Position numbers and translations under genes: made by a program. Of a stretch of 34,447 nt of DNA, positions 1 to 8,314 are shown in pieces. Source of the DNA: Micrococcales bacterium (GTDB lineage: Bacteria > Actinomycetota > Actinomycetes > Actinomycetales > WQXJ01); assembly GCA_009781225.1 (NCBI GenBank), contig WQYN01000005.1, positions 1-34,447 on the forward strand, read 5' to 3'. The notes under the pieces are model-generated. The model was given only the letters and a program-made list of their open reading frames with translations, did no database searches and was not told where the DNA came from. Every line of letters starts with the position of its first letter. Position 1 is the first letter of the stretch.

Positions 1-108
1 GGCTTTGGTGTCAGAGCCGTCCTTGGTGGAGTCAGGCTTGTCGCTCGAGCATGCGCCGAGGAGAAGGGCAAGGATCAGGGGCGCAAAGGCAATGTAGTTC
101 TTCTTCAC
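1..108 (-). CDS. Lipoprotein, N-terminal part only (runs off the window start)
   Basis: The reverse strand reads GTG at 108, then a signal peptide with the charged start VKKNY, the hydrophobic run IAFAPLILALLL and the lipobox L-G-A-C, followed by SSDKPDSTKDGSDTKA. This is a typical type II (Lsp-processed) lipoprotein leader followed by a polar linker, so the product should be a lipid-anchored extracellular protein. Its function lies outside the window: a solute-binding protein or peptidyl-prolyl isomerase would both be usual, but nothing here decides. GTG at 108 is preferred over GTG at 114 because a -10-like box sits seven bases upstream of 108 and no Shine-Dalgarno sequence is visible. It is divergent from serC. 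Confidence 0.75.
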   Translation of the reverse strand, partial: MKKNYIAFAPLILALLLGACSSDKPDSTKDGSDTKA

Positions 109-115
109 GCCCACG

Positions 116-121
116 AGTCTA
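116..121 (-). promoter_or_regulatory. -10 box of the lipoprotein gene, leaderless type
   Basis: The reverse strand reads TAGACT, then seven bases, then the GTG start codon. This matches TANNNT placed where transcription would begin at the start codon. No clear -35 element is seen. Confidence 0.35.
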
Positions 122-225
122 AGGGGAGGCCGGCGCTGTCTGTCCCGACACGCCTGCAAGGTCCGTGTGAGAGACAGGCCCTTTGGCTCCCTTCGTTTGG
201 CGCGCGGCGTGGGAGAGTAATCCCC

Positions 226-1308
226 GTGCGTGTCTTGAACTTCTCCGCCGGTCCTGCCCAGCTGCCGCTCCCTGTCCTTGCCCGCGCCCGCGATGAGCTG
301 CTGGACTGGCAAGACTCCGGCATGTCGGTCATGGAGGACTCCCACCGGTCCAAGCGCTTTGTCGCCTGCGCTGCGGGCACCGAGGCGGGGCTGCGGTCGG
401 TGCTGGGGATCCCAGAGGACTACCTCGTGCTCTTCCTCCAGGGCGGCGCCTCCGCTCAGTTCGCCGCCGTCCCGATGAACCTCACCCAGCCCGGCGATCC
501 GGTCGGCTTCCTCAAGACCGGATCCTGGTCCGCCAAAGCCATCGCGGAGGCCAAGAACCAAGGTCTCGATGTTCGAGTGCTGGCGGACGAGGCGGAGACC
601 CGCTACACCACCGTCCCAGCTCAGGGGAGTTACGCCATCGTGCGCGAGCTTGCCTACCTGCACTACACGCCCAACGAAACGATTGGGGGAGTGGAGTTTG
701 ACTACGTCCCTCAGGCGGGGGACGTGCCGCTCGTGGCGGATGCGTCGTCGACGATCCTGTCGCGGCCGCTGGACGTGAGCCAGTTTGGCGTGCTCTTTGC
801 CGGAGCGCAGAAGAACATGGGTCCCGCGGGGCTCGCGGTCGCCATCGTGCGCCCGGATTTGGCGGGGAAAGCGCGGCCGGGCACGCCCGCGATTTGGAAC
901 TACGGGACGATGGCGGCCGCTGACTCCATGGTCAACACCCCGCCCACGTTCTCGATCTACCTCCTGGGCCTGGTTTGCGATTGGATCGCCGAGCTCGGAG
1001 GCCTGGAGACGATGGCGGCGCGGAACCAGGAGAAGGCGCGCGCCTTGTACGCGGCGATCGACGCCTCCGACTTCTACTCCAATCCGGTCGCCCCTAACGC
1101 TCGCTCGCGGATGAATGTCCCGTTCACGCTCGCGGTTCCGGAGCTCGACGCGGCATTCCTGGAGGGTGCGGCGCAGGCGGGCATGGTGAACCTCAAGGGG
1201 CACCGTTCGGTTGGAGGAATGCGGGCGTCGATCTACAATGCAATGCCACTCGAGGGTGTCATGACCCTCATTGACTACATGGCGGAGTTTGAGCGCAACC
1301 GCGCCTAG
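226..1308 (+). CDS. serC: Phosphoserine aminotransferase
   Basis: SerC is a PLP enzyme of cytosolic serine biosynthesis, converting 3-phosphohydroxypyruvate and glutamate to phosphoserine and 2-oxoglutarate. The 360 residues match the family's full length. The N-terminus has NFSAGPAQLP and SVMEDSHRSKRF, the substrate and phosphate region; the PLP lysine is K196 in GAQKNMGPAG; the C-terminus has GHRSVGGMRASIYNAMPLEG. All are strong SerC signatures, typical of the short bacterial form rather than the mycobacterial one. The start is GTG, with a GGGAG ten bases upstream. The next gene, serA, follows after 15 bases, giving a two-gene serine operon; SerA makes the substrate of SerC. Confidence 0.96.
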   Translation: MRVLNFSAGPAQLPLPVLARARDELLDWQDSGMSVMEDSHRSKRFVACAAGTEAGLRSVLGIPEDYLVLFLQGGASAQFAAVPMNLTQPGDPVGFLKTGSWSAKAIAEAKNQGLDVRVLADEAETRYTTVPAQGSYAIVRELAYLHYTPNETIGGVEFDYVPQAGDVPLVADASSTILSRPLDVSQFGVLFAGAQKNMGPAGLAVAIVRPDLAGKARPGTPAIWNYGTMAAADSMVNTPPTFSIYLLGLVCDWIAELGGLETMAARNQEKARALYAAIDASDFYSNPVAPNARSRMNVPFTLAVPELDAAFLEGAAQAGMVNLKGHRSVGGMRASIYNAMPLEGVMTLIDYMAEFERNRA

Positions 1309-1323
1309 GAAGGAAGCAATTCC

Positions 1324-2499
1324 ATGACGACGTATCGGATCAAGACGCTGAACGCGATCAGCAAGGTCGGGCTGGGGAGACTGCCTGAGCAGGGGTATGA
1401 GATCGGGCCCGAAGTGGCGGACCCGCATGCGTTGCTGCTGCGTTCAGCCAACCTGCACGACGTGCCGGTGCCCTCGTCGCTGTTGGCTGTGGCGCGGGCG
1501 GGGGCCGGGGTGAACAACATCCCCGTCGAGGAGTATTCGGCGCTTGGGATTCCGGTGTTCAACACGCCAGGGGCGAACGCGAATGCGGTCAAGGAACTGG
1601 TCGTCGCGGCGATCTTCCTCGCGGCGCGCAACATTGTGCCGGCGGCCGCTTTTGCGCACCGACTGGATGGCGATGCGGCGTCCATGAACAAGGCGGTCGA
1701 GGCCGGGAAGAAGGAGTTTGTCGGGTTCGAGCTGCCGGGACGCACGCTCGCGGTCATTGGGCTCGGGGCGATCGGGGTCGAGGTGGCGAATGCGGCCTCA
1801 TCGCTGGGGATGCGCGTTGTCGGATATGACCCGGCCGTGACCGTGGAGCATGCGTGGAAGCTGTCCTCGCGGGTGGAGCGGGTGACGGTGCTCGAAGCGT
1901 TGCTGGGGCAGGCGGACATTGTGACGGTCCATGTGCCGTTGTTGGATGCGACTCGGGGGCTCATCGGAGCGTCGGAAGTGGCGGCGATGCGGGACGACGC
2001 GGTGCTGGTGAACTTCTCCCGGGCGCCGATCGTCGAGGAGGAAGCGGTCATCGACGCGCTGACCTCGGGGCATCTGCGCGGGTACGTCTGCGACTTCCCG
2101 TCGCCGTCCTTGAACAAGCGCCCCAAGGTCGTGACCCTGCCCCATCTGGGAGCGTCCACGGCTGAGGCGGAGGAGAACTGCGCGGCGATGGCAGTGGACG
2201 AGCTGCACGCCTACCTCCAGGATGGGGTGATCCGGAACTCGGTGAACTTCCCGGAGGCGGATCTGCCGAGGTCTCGCGCGGAGATCTCACGGCTGGCGAT
2301 CGCGAACTCCAATGTGCCGAACATGGTTGGGCAGATCTCGACGCTGCTGGCGGAGGCGGGGCTCAACATCGCGGACCTGCTCAACAAGTCGCGGGGGGAG
2401 CTTGCCTACACGCTGATTGATGTCGAAGGAGTGGTGGGGGAGGAGTTGGTGGACTCGGTGCGCGGGATCGAGGGGGTTCTGGCCTGCCGGGTTGTGTGA
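1324..2499 (+). CDS. serA: D-3-phosphoglycerate dehydrogenase (short form with ACT domain)
   Basis: SerA oxidises 3-phosphoglycerate to 3-phosphohydroxypyruvate with NAD, the first step of serine synthesis. The 391-residue chain has a split substrate-binding domain, a Rossmann nucleotide-binding segment GLGAIG at about residues 146-151, catalytic R233 (NFSRAP) and H274 (LPHLGAST), and a C-terminal ACT domain from about residue 320 (NVPNMVGQIS, GLNIADLLNKSRG), the usual site of serine feedback. The glutamate found near DVFPTEP in E. coli SerA is not seen; the text there is CDFPSPS. I recall a similar DFP segment in short SerA proteins of other phyla, so this is probably a subfamily feature. 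AGGAAGG lies just upstream of ATG. The stop codon directly abuts that of the convergent DUF7455 gene. Confidence 0.95.
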   Translation: MTTYRIKTLNAISKVGLGRLPEQGYEIGPEVADPHALLLRSANLHDVPVPSSLLAVARAGAGVNNIPVEEYSALGIPVFNTPGANANAVKELVVAAIFLAARNIVPAAAFAHRLDGDAASMNKAVEAGKKEFVGFELPGRTLAVIGLGAIGVEVANAASSLGMRVVGYDPAVTVEHAWKLSSRVERVTVLEALLGQADIVTVHVPLLDATRGLIGASEVAAMRDDAVLVNFSRAPIVEEEAVIDALTSGHLRGYVCDFPSPSLNKRPKVVTLPHLGASTAEAEENCAAMAVDELHAYLQDGVIRNSVNFPEADLPRSRAEISRLAIANSNVPNMVGQISTLLAEAGLNIADLLNKSRGELAYTLIDVEGVVGEELVDSVRGIEGVLACRVV

Positions 2500-2700
2500 T
2501 CAGGCGTGAGATTCCAGGTTGTCGGTTCGGTCCTCGACTGTGAGGGCTACCTTCTTGAGCTTGGGAAGGACCTTGCGACCATGGTGTCCGCAGAAGAAGA
2601 GCTCACCGTTGACGAGCGTCGCCCGGTAGTAAGCGCGAGCACCGCACCGATCACACCGGTCGTCAGCCCCCAAGGGGGTCTGGAGCATCGTCGTAGTCAC
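2500..2700 (-). CDS. DUF7455 small zinc-ribbon-like protein
   Basis: A 66-residue protein beginning MTTTMLQTPLGADDRCDRCGARAYYRA if GTG at 2700 is the start. The pattern C-x2-C, then FFC-x-HH, should bind one zinc ion. Small proteins of this pattern are conserved across Actinobacteria, often beside gyrB/parE-like genes, and their function is unknown. The frame stays open to an upstream ATG at 2739, but those residues do not resemble the family. No Shine-Dalgarno sequence is obvious before GTG 2700, so ATG at 2688 is a second option. It is divergent from parE and tail to tail with serA, with no bases between the two stop codons. Confidence 0.8.
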   Translation of the reverse strand: MTTTMLQTPLGADDRCDRCGARAYYRATLVNGELFFCGHHGRKVLPKLKKVALTVEDRTDNLESHA

Positions 2701-2893
2701 CAGGACATCGAACCATGTTTTCCTGGGAACGCCTACCAACGGACCGATTGTTTCGCAATATGCATAAAAACACCGGTGTCACCTGCGGGAATACGCTTTC
2801 CTGGGTGGCTGCCTCGTTTCGATTCGGAATCGTTCGCTGTCACGCCCGCGCGCCCCTCAGGGCGTGTCCCCCCTGCGGGTTACACTTCCGAGC
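2701..2893. other. Divergent promoter region between the DUF7455 gene and parE
   Basis: This 193-base gap is the shared upstream region of two divergent genes. It holds an AT-rich patch near 2745-2770 unlike its surroundings, a perfect 10-bp palindrome ACACCGGTGT at 2770-2779 (possible operator), and a small CGCCC/GGGCG hairpin close to parE. No open frame here looks real. Confidence 0.5.
2881..2886 (+). promoter_or_regulatory. -10 box of parE, leaderless type
   Basis: TACACT is followed by seven bases and then GTG at 2894. No Shine-Dalgarno sequence precedes either candidate GTG (2864 or 2894), so transcription probably starts at or next to the start codon. This spacing decided the start chosen for parE. 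Confidence 0.45.
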
Positions 2894-5002
2894 GTGTCCT
2901 CGCCCGCCGACTACCTCGCCCGACATCTCTCCGTCCTGGAGGGGTTGGAGGCCGTCCGCAAGCGCCCGGGCATGTACGTCGGCTCCACCGACTCGCGGGG
3001 CATCATGCACTGCGCCTGGGAGATTCTCGACAACTCGGTGGATGAGGCGCTGGCCGGGTTTGGGGCGCAGATCACGGTTTGTTTGCGCTCCGATGGGTCC
3101 GTTGAGGTTGTCGATGAGGGCCGTGGTGTTCCCGTGGACATCGAGCCCAAGACGGGGCTGTCGGGGGTAGAGGTCGTCTACACCAAGCTCCACGCCGGCG
3201 GGAAGTTCGGTGGCGCCTCCTACCAAACGGCCGGTGGGCTCCACGGCGTCGGAGCCTCCGTGGTCAACGCCCTCTCCGAGCGCATGGACGTCGAGGTCGA
3301 CCGGAACGGCAAGACTTGGGCCCTGTCCTTCCATCGCGGCGAGCCAGGCGTTTTCACTGACGCCGACCCCGCGAACCCCCGTCCCGACGCGCCCTTCCAG
3401 CCTTTCACCGACCACTCTGAGCTGCGGGTCCTGCGCCGCGTCCCCAAGGCGCGCACCGGCACCCGCGTCCGCTACTGGCCCGATCCGCAGATCTTCCCCG
3501 CCTCAGCCGTCTTCAAGACCGCCGAGCTCCACGACCGCGCCCGCCAGACCTCCTTCCTTGTCCCGGGCCTGGCCATCACCATCGACGATCAACGTGAGGA
3601 CGATGACGGCCCTCGCCAGGACACCTACTGCCACAGCGGGGGAGTCCTCGACTTTGTCGACTTCCTGGCTCCCGACCGCGCGATCCACGACACGTGGCAC
3701 ATCACTGGCTCGGCCACCTTCACCGAGGTAGTCCAAGCATTGGACGATGACGGCCATCTCGCCGCCACGGAGGTCGAGCGCAACTGCGAGATCGACGCTG
3801 CCCTGCGCTGGGGCACGGGATACGAGACGAACGTCCGCTCCTTTGTCAACATCATTGCCACACCCAAGGGAGGCACCCATCTCCAAGGCTTTGAGGCCGG
3901 GCTACTCAAGGCGCTGCGCGAACAGATCGCCGCAAACGGGCGTCGTTTCAAGCTCACGGGGAAAAACGGCAGCGAGAAGATCGAGAAGGATGATGTTCTG
4001 GCGGGCCTGACCGCCGTGCTCACCGTGCGCCTGGCGGAGCCGCAGTTCGAAGGGCAGACCAAGGAGGTGCTCGGGACGGGGCCGGTTCGCGCCATCGTCT
4101 CCAAGATCACCTCGAAGCAGACGACGAAGAAGCTCACGGCGACGAAGAGAGACGCAAAGGCGCAGGCCGCCATCGTCCTCGAAAAAGTGGTGACGGAGAT
4201 GCGGGCGCGCGTCGCGGCGCGAACGCACAAGGAGATCACACGGCGCAAGAGCGCGCTGGAGACGTCCTCGCTGCCAGCCAAGCTCGCGGATTGCCGCAGC
4301 GATGAGGTGGATCGGTCGGAACTGTTCATTGTCGAGGGGGATTCCGCGCTGGGGACGGCCAAGCTCGCGCGGCATTCGGATTTCCAGGCGCTGCTGCCGA
4401 TCCGCGGGAAGATTCTTAACGTGCAAAAGGCGTCGATTACCGACATGCTGAAGAACGCCGAGTGCGCGTCGATCATTCAGGTGATTGGGGCGGGGTCTGG
4501 GCGGACGTTTGACCTAGAGCAGGCGCGATACGGCAAGGTGATTCTCATGACCGACGCCGACGTGGATGGTGCCCATATTCGGACGTTGCTGCTGACGTTG
4601 TTCTATCGGTATATGCGGCCGCTGCTCGCGGCGGGGAGGGTGTATGCGGCGGTGCCGCCGCTTCATCGTGTCGCGATTGGGGGGTCGGCGAACAAGCCGA
4701 GCGAGGTGGTCTACACCTATTCAGAGGGCGAGCTCGGGACGCTGTTGCGGCGTTTGGAGCGGTCCAAGAAGCGCTACACCCAGCCGGTCCAGCGCTACAA
4801 GGGCCTGGGCGAGATGGACGCGGACCAGCTGGCGACGACGACGATGGACCCAGCGCATCGGACGCTCCGCAGAGTTCGCATGCGCGATGCGGCGGCGGCC
4901 GAGCATGTGTTCGAGCTGCTCATGGGCTCGGAGGTCGCGCCGCGCAAGGAGTTCCTGGTCGCGGGAGCTGCTAGTTTGGACCGGGAGAGGATCGACGCAT
5001 AA
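2894..5002 (+). CDS. parE: DNA topoisomerase IV subunit B (GyrB/ParE family)
   Basis: This is the ATPase subunit of a type IIA topoisomerase, expected to pair with the parC product to relax and decatenate DNA. From GTG 2894 it is 702 residues. The GHKL ATPase has E43 and N47 in [19 protein letters not shown] and [15 protein letters not shown]. The TOPRIM metal site has E481 in [11 protein letters not shown] and D554, D556, D558 in TDADVDGAH. The C-terminal RYKGLGEMD motif is present. [10 protein letters not shown], rather than the GyrB form EGDSAGGSAK, plus the nearby parC favours ParE over GyrB. The last 45 bp are repeated exactly at 7122-7166 (see repeats). Starting at GTG 2864 would add ten residues unlike the family. 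Confidence 0.9.
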   Translation: MSSPADYLARHLSVLEGLEAVRKRPGMYVGSTDSRGIMHCAWEILDNSVDEALAGFGAQITVCLRSDGSVEVVDEGRGVPVDIEPKTGLSGVEVVYTKLHAGGKFGGASYQTAGGLHGVGASVVNALSERMDVEVDRNGKTWALSFHRGEPGVFTDADPANPRPDAPFQPFTDHSELRVLRRVPKARTGTRVRYWPDPQIFPASAVFKTAELHDRARQTSFLVPGLAITIDDQREDDDGPRQDTYCHSGGVLDFVDFLAPDRAIHDTWHITGSATFTEVVQALDDDGHLAATEVERNCEIDAALRWGTGYETNVRSFVNIIATPKGGTHLQGFEAGLLKALREQIAANGRRFKLTGKNGSEKIEKDDVLAGLTAVLTVRLAEPQFEGQTKEVLGTGPVRAIVSKITSKQTTKKLTATKRDAKAQAAIVLEKVVTEMRARVAARTHKEITRRKSALETSSLPAKLADCRSDEVDRSELFIVEGDSALGTAKLARHSDFQALLPIRGKILNVQKASITDMLKNAECASIIQVIGAGSGRTFDLEQARYGKVILMTDADVDGAHIRTLLLTLFYRYMRPLLAAGRVYAAVPPLHRVAIGGSANKPSEVVYTYSEGELGTLLRRLERSKKRYTQPVQRYKGLGEMDADQLATTTMDPAHRTLRRVRMRDAAAAEHVFELLMGSEVAPRKEFLVAGAASLDRERIDA

Positions 5003-5011
5003 GGGGGTTCT
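4961..5011 (+). repeat. Left copy of a 51-bp direct repeat (parE 3' end)
   Basis: Bases 4967-5011 are identical to 7122-7166 (45 bp), and 4961-4965 also match, with one mismatch at 4966. The repeat contains the last codons and stop codon of parE plus GGGGGTTCT. The two copies are 2155 bp apart and bracket the RCC1-like gene. Confidence 0.9.
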
Positions 5012-5051
5012 ACGGGCCTACGCAGGAGTGCTGCTGTGGCCTGCTGGGGGA
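5003..5051 (+). pseudogene. Fragment of the GNAT gene fused to the end of parE
   Basis: This stretch matches 7436-7484, an internal part of the GNAT gene, at about 45 of 48 positions. The match begins at the shared 9-mer GGGGGTTCT, which occurs both just after parE and inside the GNAT gene. It therefore looks like a deletion product in which the parE tail was joined to the middle of the acetyltransferase gene. The rest of the fragment is lost. Three substitutions suggest the event is not very recent, or that the donor was a related strain. Confidence 0.7.
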
Positions 5052-5085
5052 CAGGCCGTCCGCGGTTGGATGGCTTACCACGGGC

Positions 5086-5205
5086 GCAAAAGTCACAAAC
5101 CCAGGTCTGGGCTCCTGCTGATGACTCCTGCCACTTCTGTGACCTGGGCAAACGCTCGACGTCGCGGTGGGCGCCTGCGTCGAAACCTGGGTTTGTGACT
5201 TTTGC
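5086..5205. repeat. Perfect 21-bp inverted repeat with a 78-base spacer, at the 3' end of the RCC1-like gene
   Basis: Arms 5086-5106 and 5185-5205 are exact reverse complements; the left arm begins GCAAAAGTCACAAACC. The right arm ends directly at the stop codon of the minus-strand RCC1-like gene. A further partial copy (TGTGACCTGGG near 5138-5148) allows alternative pairing with the left arm. It could act as a bidirectional terminator for parE and the RCC1-like gene, or be the terminal repeats of a small element. No T-tract of terminator type is seen. Confidence 0.7.
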
Positions 5206-6909
5206 TCAGTTGGGGGTGAGGGTGAGATCCACTCTTGCTGTGCCTGACTTGGCGGTTTGGCTGTTGCCGAGGTACTGGACGGAAAGGGTGTGCGGGATCG
5301 GACCGGGCTTGAGGGACGAGGTCTTGACCTTGACTGTGACCTTGCCGTTTGCAGAAGCAACGACGGCTCTCCCCAGTGTCTTTCCGTTGGGTCCGGTCAC
5401 GACGACCTTGCCGCCCTTGAGGTTGGCCTGAGAGACCACTCGTACTTCTAGGCGCGCCACACCGCCTCGGTGGACCGTCTTCGACGGCTGGATGGCCCTG
5501 ATACCCGAGGCGACACGGTCACCTGGACGGATCTTCTCAATCACTCCCATCGCGTAGACAGTGTGCATGCCGCTGTTTCTGCCGGGATGGTGGTTCTTGT
5601 ACTTTGCGTACTCGATCGATCCATAAAAGTCCTTCAGGCTCGGGAACCTCCAACCCTTGGGGGCCCTGGGTCCTGGCGGCTTGTCTGCTGCGCGCAGCTT
5701 GCCGGAGGGGACCGCCTGCCAGCCAGGATCAACGATGACGAGTCTGCCGTCCGAACGCAACAGAGCAAGCTTCCCCAGGCCCACCCACCAGCCCACGTCA
5801 ACGTATCTCAGCCCCGCAGCTGGCTTGGGTGGCTGTGCCATCCTGCGGATTTGACGCAGATTCCCTCGATAACCAAGCAGGGAATCGGAACGCAAGACAA
5901 CCAGCACTTCTGTCGCAAACTCGGACAAAGAGACCCATCGCTTGCCCTTAGCTGTCTTGGGAACACCCCACTCAAGATCCCGCGAGTCGTTCGGACCGGA
6001 TCGCGGCTCGTCCCAGGCGCCGACCTCCTCCTTGCCCGAGTGTGACCCATCCCATCCGTAAGGCATCTTCATACGTGAGACCCGGCCATCGCCGCGCACC
6101 ATGTAGGCGAACTCGACGACATCGTTCTGATCGTAGATACCCTTCGGGTCCCAGTCGTCTTGGTTCCTCCACGAGTCCGGGCACTTGGAAAGGCATCTGC
6201 TCCACGTCACCGCCGCCGCCGCGACAAAACCACGATGGGTCGAAATGGAAAACGCCCCTATCGAGTCTTTCCCTACCGAGTAGACGGGGCACTTGAAGTC
6301 TGCGCCCACAACGAGACCGTTGTCCAGCAACAAGACATCGTATTGAAGGAATCTCGCAGCCTGACCAGGAAGGCGACGGTACGATGCTTCTCGGAAACAC
6401 TGATCGTACTCCGGGTCAATCGATCCCAGCAGCCCGTCAGAGAACACCACATCAGTGAAGAGAGGGTCGCCACTACTCATGTCGACCACCTTCTTCCCGG
6501 GGTTGCGCGCCTCGAAGGCGTCGACCAGCCACAGCCCTTCCTCACCCACTCCGACCAAGCGTCCGTCGCTGCGGAGCAGCACCCCGAAGACACCCACTTC
6601 ATTTCCCGTCGCGAACGACCCGCGAGTATAGGACATGCCCGGCGGCACAGGCGGTAGCTTGAGAGCTTTCTGCTTGTTGCCGGGTCTTCGCGTGTCCAGG
6701 TACACCAACTTGTACTCCCGAGCTGGTCGAACCGCCTTCGCGTCACGTGTCTCAGCCTGCAGGCTCCCCGCCGCCAGCCCAGTCTCCTCGGCCAACGCGG
6801 CCGGGACAGTGGGGCTCGCAACGAAACCAGCGAAGAGAGACAATCCAACAAGAATCGACTCGACACACATGCGTCTGCGCCCCGGCCTCTTCACCAAAGA
6901 GAACCCCAT
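5206..6909 (-). CDS. Secreted RCC1-like beta-propeller protein with C-terminal Ig-like domain
   Basis: About 567 residues from ATG 6909; the frame is open to TTG 6972, and ATG 6870 is also possible. A signal peptide is clear: basic KRPGRRR, hydrophobic ILVGLSLFAGFVA, then a likely cut after PAALA. The body has propeller-like units, LLRSDGRLVGVGEEGLW, LLLDNGLVVGADF, VRGDGRVSRMK, VLRSDSLLGYRG and LLRSDGRLVIVDPGW, resembling RCC1 repeats in which a displayed value alternates with a loop. The last 100 or so residues (GGVARLEVRVVS, KVVVTGPNGKTLG, SVQYLGNSQTAKSGT) look like a bacterial Ig-like domain. There is no sortase motif, so it is probably released or loosely bound. Base composition is visibly less GC-rich than its neighbours and it sits between direct repeats, both suggesting acquisition. 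The function is unknown. Confidence 0.75.
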   Translation of the reverse strand: MGFSLVKRPGRRRMCVESILVGLSLFAGFVASPTVPAALAEETGLAAGSLQAETRDAKAVRPAREYKLVYLDTRRPGNKQKALKLPPVPPGMSYTRGSFATGNEVGVFGVLLRSDGRLVGVGEEGLWLVDAFEARNPGKKVVDMSSGDPLFTDVVFSDGLLGSIDPEYDQCFREASYRRLPGQAARFLQYDVLLLDNGLVVGADFKCPVYSVGKDSIGAFSISTHRGFVAAAAVTWSRCLSKCPDSWRNQDDWDPKGIYDQNDVVEFAYMVRGDGRVSRMKMPYGWDGSHSGKEEVGAWDEPRSGPNDSRDLEWGVPKTAKGKRWVSLSEFATEVLVVLRSDSLLGYRGNLRQIRRMAQPPKPAAGLRYVDVGWWVGLGKLALLRSDGRLVIVDPGWQAVPSGKLRAADKPPGPRAPKGWRFPSLKDFYGSIEYAKYKNHHPGRNSGMHTVYAMGVIEKIRPGDRVASGIRAIQPSKTVHRGGVARLEVRVVSQANLKGGKVVVTGPNGKTLGRAVVASANGKVTVKVKTSSLKPGPIPHTLSVQYLGNSQTAKSGTARVDLTLTPN

Positions 6910-7172
6910 TCCCTGTTCACGCCCCTCGCGAACTCGACGACCATGCAACCACACCTCCAACCGAGAAGTCAACGAATGACGGGGATCGCGCCTCCAGCCC
7001 GAGTTGGGTCACCGCCACCGCTGGCGGCTGACACGTACCGCTGTGATCTGCGCAGATACCTGGCCATCGCCGCCTTCAAGGGCACTGGTCACCGCAAGAT
7101 GGCCCGATCGCGGTGGCGGGGGCTGCTAGTTTGGACCGGGAGAGGATCGACGCATAAGGGGGTTCTTCCTCG
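6910..7172. other. Right end of the inserted segment: upstream region of the RCC1-like gene
   Basis: This stretch holds the upstream region of the RCC1-like gene, a perfect 12-bp palindrome ATCTGCGCAGAT at 7046-7057, and the right copy of the parE-end repeat. On the plus strand near 7029-7070 it encodes ADTYRCDLRRYLAIA, faintly like the N-terminal core-binding segment of tyrosine recombinases (TxxxYxxDLRRFL). The likeness is too short to call a gene. GNAT expression probably relies on AAGGGGG at 7157-7163. Confidence 0.4.
7116..7166 (+). repeat. Right copy of the 51-bp direct repeat (parE 3' end)
   Basis: This copy matches 4961-5011 with a single mismatch. It runs straight into the GNAT start and so probably preserves the original parE-GNAT junction, including the Shine-Dalgarno-like AAGGGGG used by the GNAT gene. 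Confidence 0.9.
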
Positions 7173-8216
7173 ATGGTGACCACGCGGTCAGTCCACCACC
7201 TGCGGTCCATTGGCGAGCGCGTGCGTGCGCCACTTCGGGCTGAGCTGCCCTCCCCGCACCTGGAGCTCGAGTGGCGCCGCCTTGGGACTGTGGATGCCGG
7301 TCACCTAGCGGCTTTGGTCAAGGAGGCCGATGAGGCGGAGGGTGCTGTGCTTGAAGCCCCCGCCAGCGTTCTCATAGATCTCGTGGAGAGGGACGATGAC
7401 GGCCCCTTTGACACGCTCGGAGGGTTCGACCGGGCGGGGGTTCTGCGGGCCTACGCCGGAGTGTTGCTGTGGCCTGCTGGGGATGTGCCAACCGTTGTCT
7501 TCTATGGGGCGGTTGATCCCGCGTGGAACGGACGCGGGCTGGGACGCGCGCTGCTTGCCTGGCAGGAGGGGCGGGCGCGGCAGCTGTTGTCGGGGGTGCC
7601 GGGGTCGGGACCGGCGCGACTGTCAGCCTTCGTTGAGGAAGCGGCTGCCGAGCGTCGGCGGCTCTACGTGGCGGGCGGGTTCAGCCCCAAGACAACCTTT
7701 GTCCGGATGCGTCGGGATCTCAACGCGCCGATTCCTGCTCCGGAGTTCCCTGCTGACCTCGAGATTCTGCCAGCGTTGAGCCTGCCCGAGGCGGCGGTGC
7801 GCGAGGCCCACGTGGCTGCTGCCCACCACACCTGGGGCGTCGGGCCATTGACGCCTGATCTGTGGCATCGGGTTTGGGAACGCTATCGACCGGAGTGGTC
7901 TTTTGCCGTGGTGGACCCCTCGGAAGGGGCCCAGGTGGTGGTCGGCTACGCCCTGTGCATGCCCCACACCGAGACCATGGCGCCCACGGTCCGCACGGAG
8001 GGCTCGATTAGTCGGCTTGGGGTTGTCCCTGATCACCGGGCCCGAGGGATTGGGCGGGCCCTGGCCTGCCACGTGTTGCGTGCCTTCGCTGACTCCGGGG
8101 TGCGATTCGCCACCATCCTTGCCGAACCCGACGTAGAACACTCGGGTTTCGCCCTCTGGGACGACCTAGGCTTCGCGTCGACCACCCGAGCCATGGTCTA
8201 CGGCCTGAACCTGTAG
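7173..8216 (+). CDS. Tandem GNAT-family N-acetyltransferase
   Basis: A 347-residue protein with two GNAT folds. The first, about residues 30-180, has GRGLGRALLAWQEGRARQLL, the acetyl-CoA pyrophosphate loop. The second, about 195-347, has LGVVPDHRARGIGRALACHVLRAF, a full R/Q-x-x-G-x-G/A motif, and ends FALWDDLGFASTTRAMVYGL, typical of the family. Double-GNAT proteins include mycothiol synthase MshD, but I see nothing that proves that substrate; treat it as an acetyltransferase of unknown target. ATG 7173 is supported by AAGGGGG ten bases upstream; GTG 7176 is possible. It lies between parE and parC, convergent with parC. A stray copy of its codons for VLRAYAGVLLWPAG sits at 5003-5051. Confidence 0.85.
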   Translation: MVTTRSVHHLRSIGERVRAPLRAELPSPHLELEWRRLGTVDAGHLAALVKEADEAEGAVLEAPASVLIDLVERDDDGPFDTLGGFDRAGVLRAYAGVLLWPAGDVPTVVFYGAVDPAWNGRGLGRALLAWQEGRARQLLSGVPGSGPARLSAFVEEAAAERRRLYVAGGFSPKTTFVRMRRDLNAPIPAPEFPADLEILPALSLPEAAVREAHVAAAHHTWGVGPLTPDLWHRVWERYRPEWSFAVVDPSEGAQVVVGYALCMPHTETMAPTVRTEGSISRLGVVPDHRARGIGRALACHVLRAFADSGVRFATILAEPDVEHSGFALWDDLGFASTTRAMVYGLNL

Positions 8217-8314
8217 TGCGCCCCCCGAAAGTGTTCGTTTCTTTAGATTGGGCGCACCTATGACACTTTTCGATTGCCGCAACCGCGGCCCAGCCACTGG
8301 GGGGTGGCCCGAGG
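8217..8314. terminator. Convergent intergenic region with two interleaved inverted repeats
   Basis: GTGCGCCC (8216-8223) pairs with GGGCGCAC (8250-8257), and CGAAAGTGT (8226-8234) pairs with ACACTTTTCG (8263-8272) with one bulged base. The order A-B-A'-B' allows either hairpin or a pseudoknot-like fold. Lying between the converging GNAT and parC genes, it most simply serves as a two-way terminator. Confidence 0.4.

Noticed and set aside
3625-4476. Long minus-strand open frame of 283 codons opposite parE
   Set aside because: Parental parE motifs are intact on the other strand; the antisense product is serine/arginine-rich without recognisable motifs.
2894-5002. Calling the gene gyrB
   Set aside because: [10 protein letters not shown] at the TOPRIM site and a nearby A subunit lacking the GyrA box favour topoisomerase IV. 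The distinction rests on motif memory and is not absolute.
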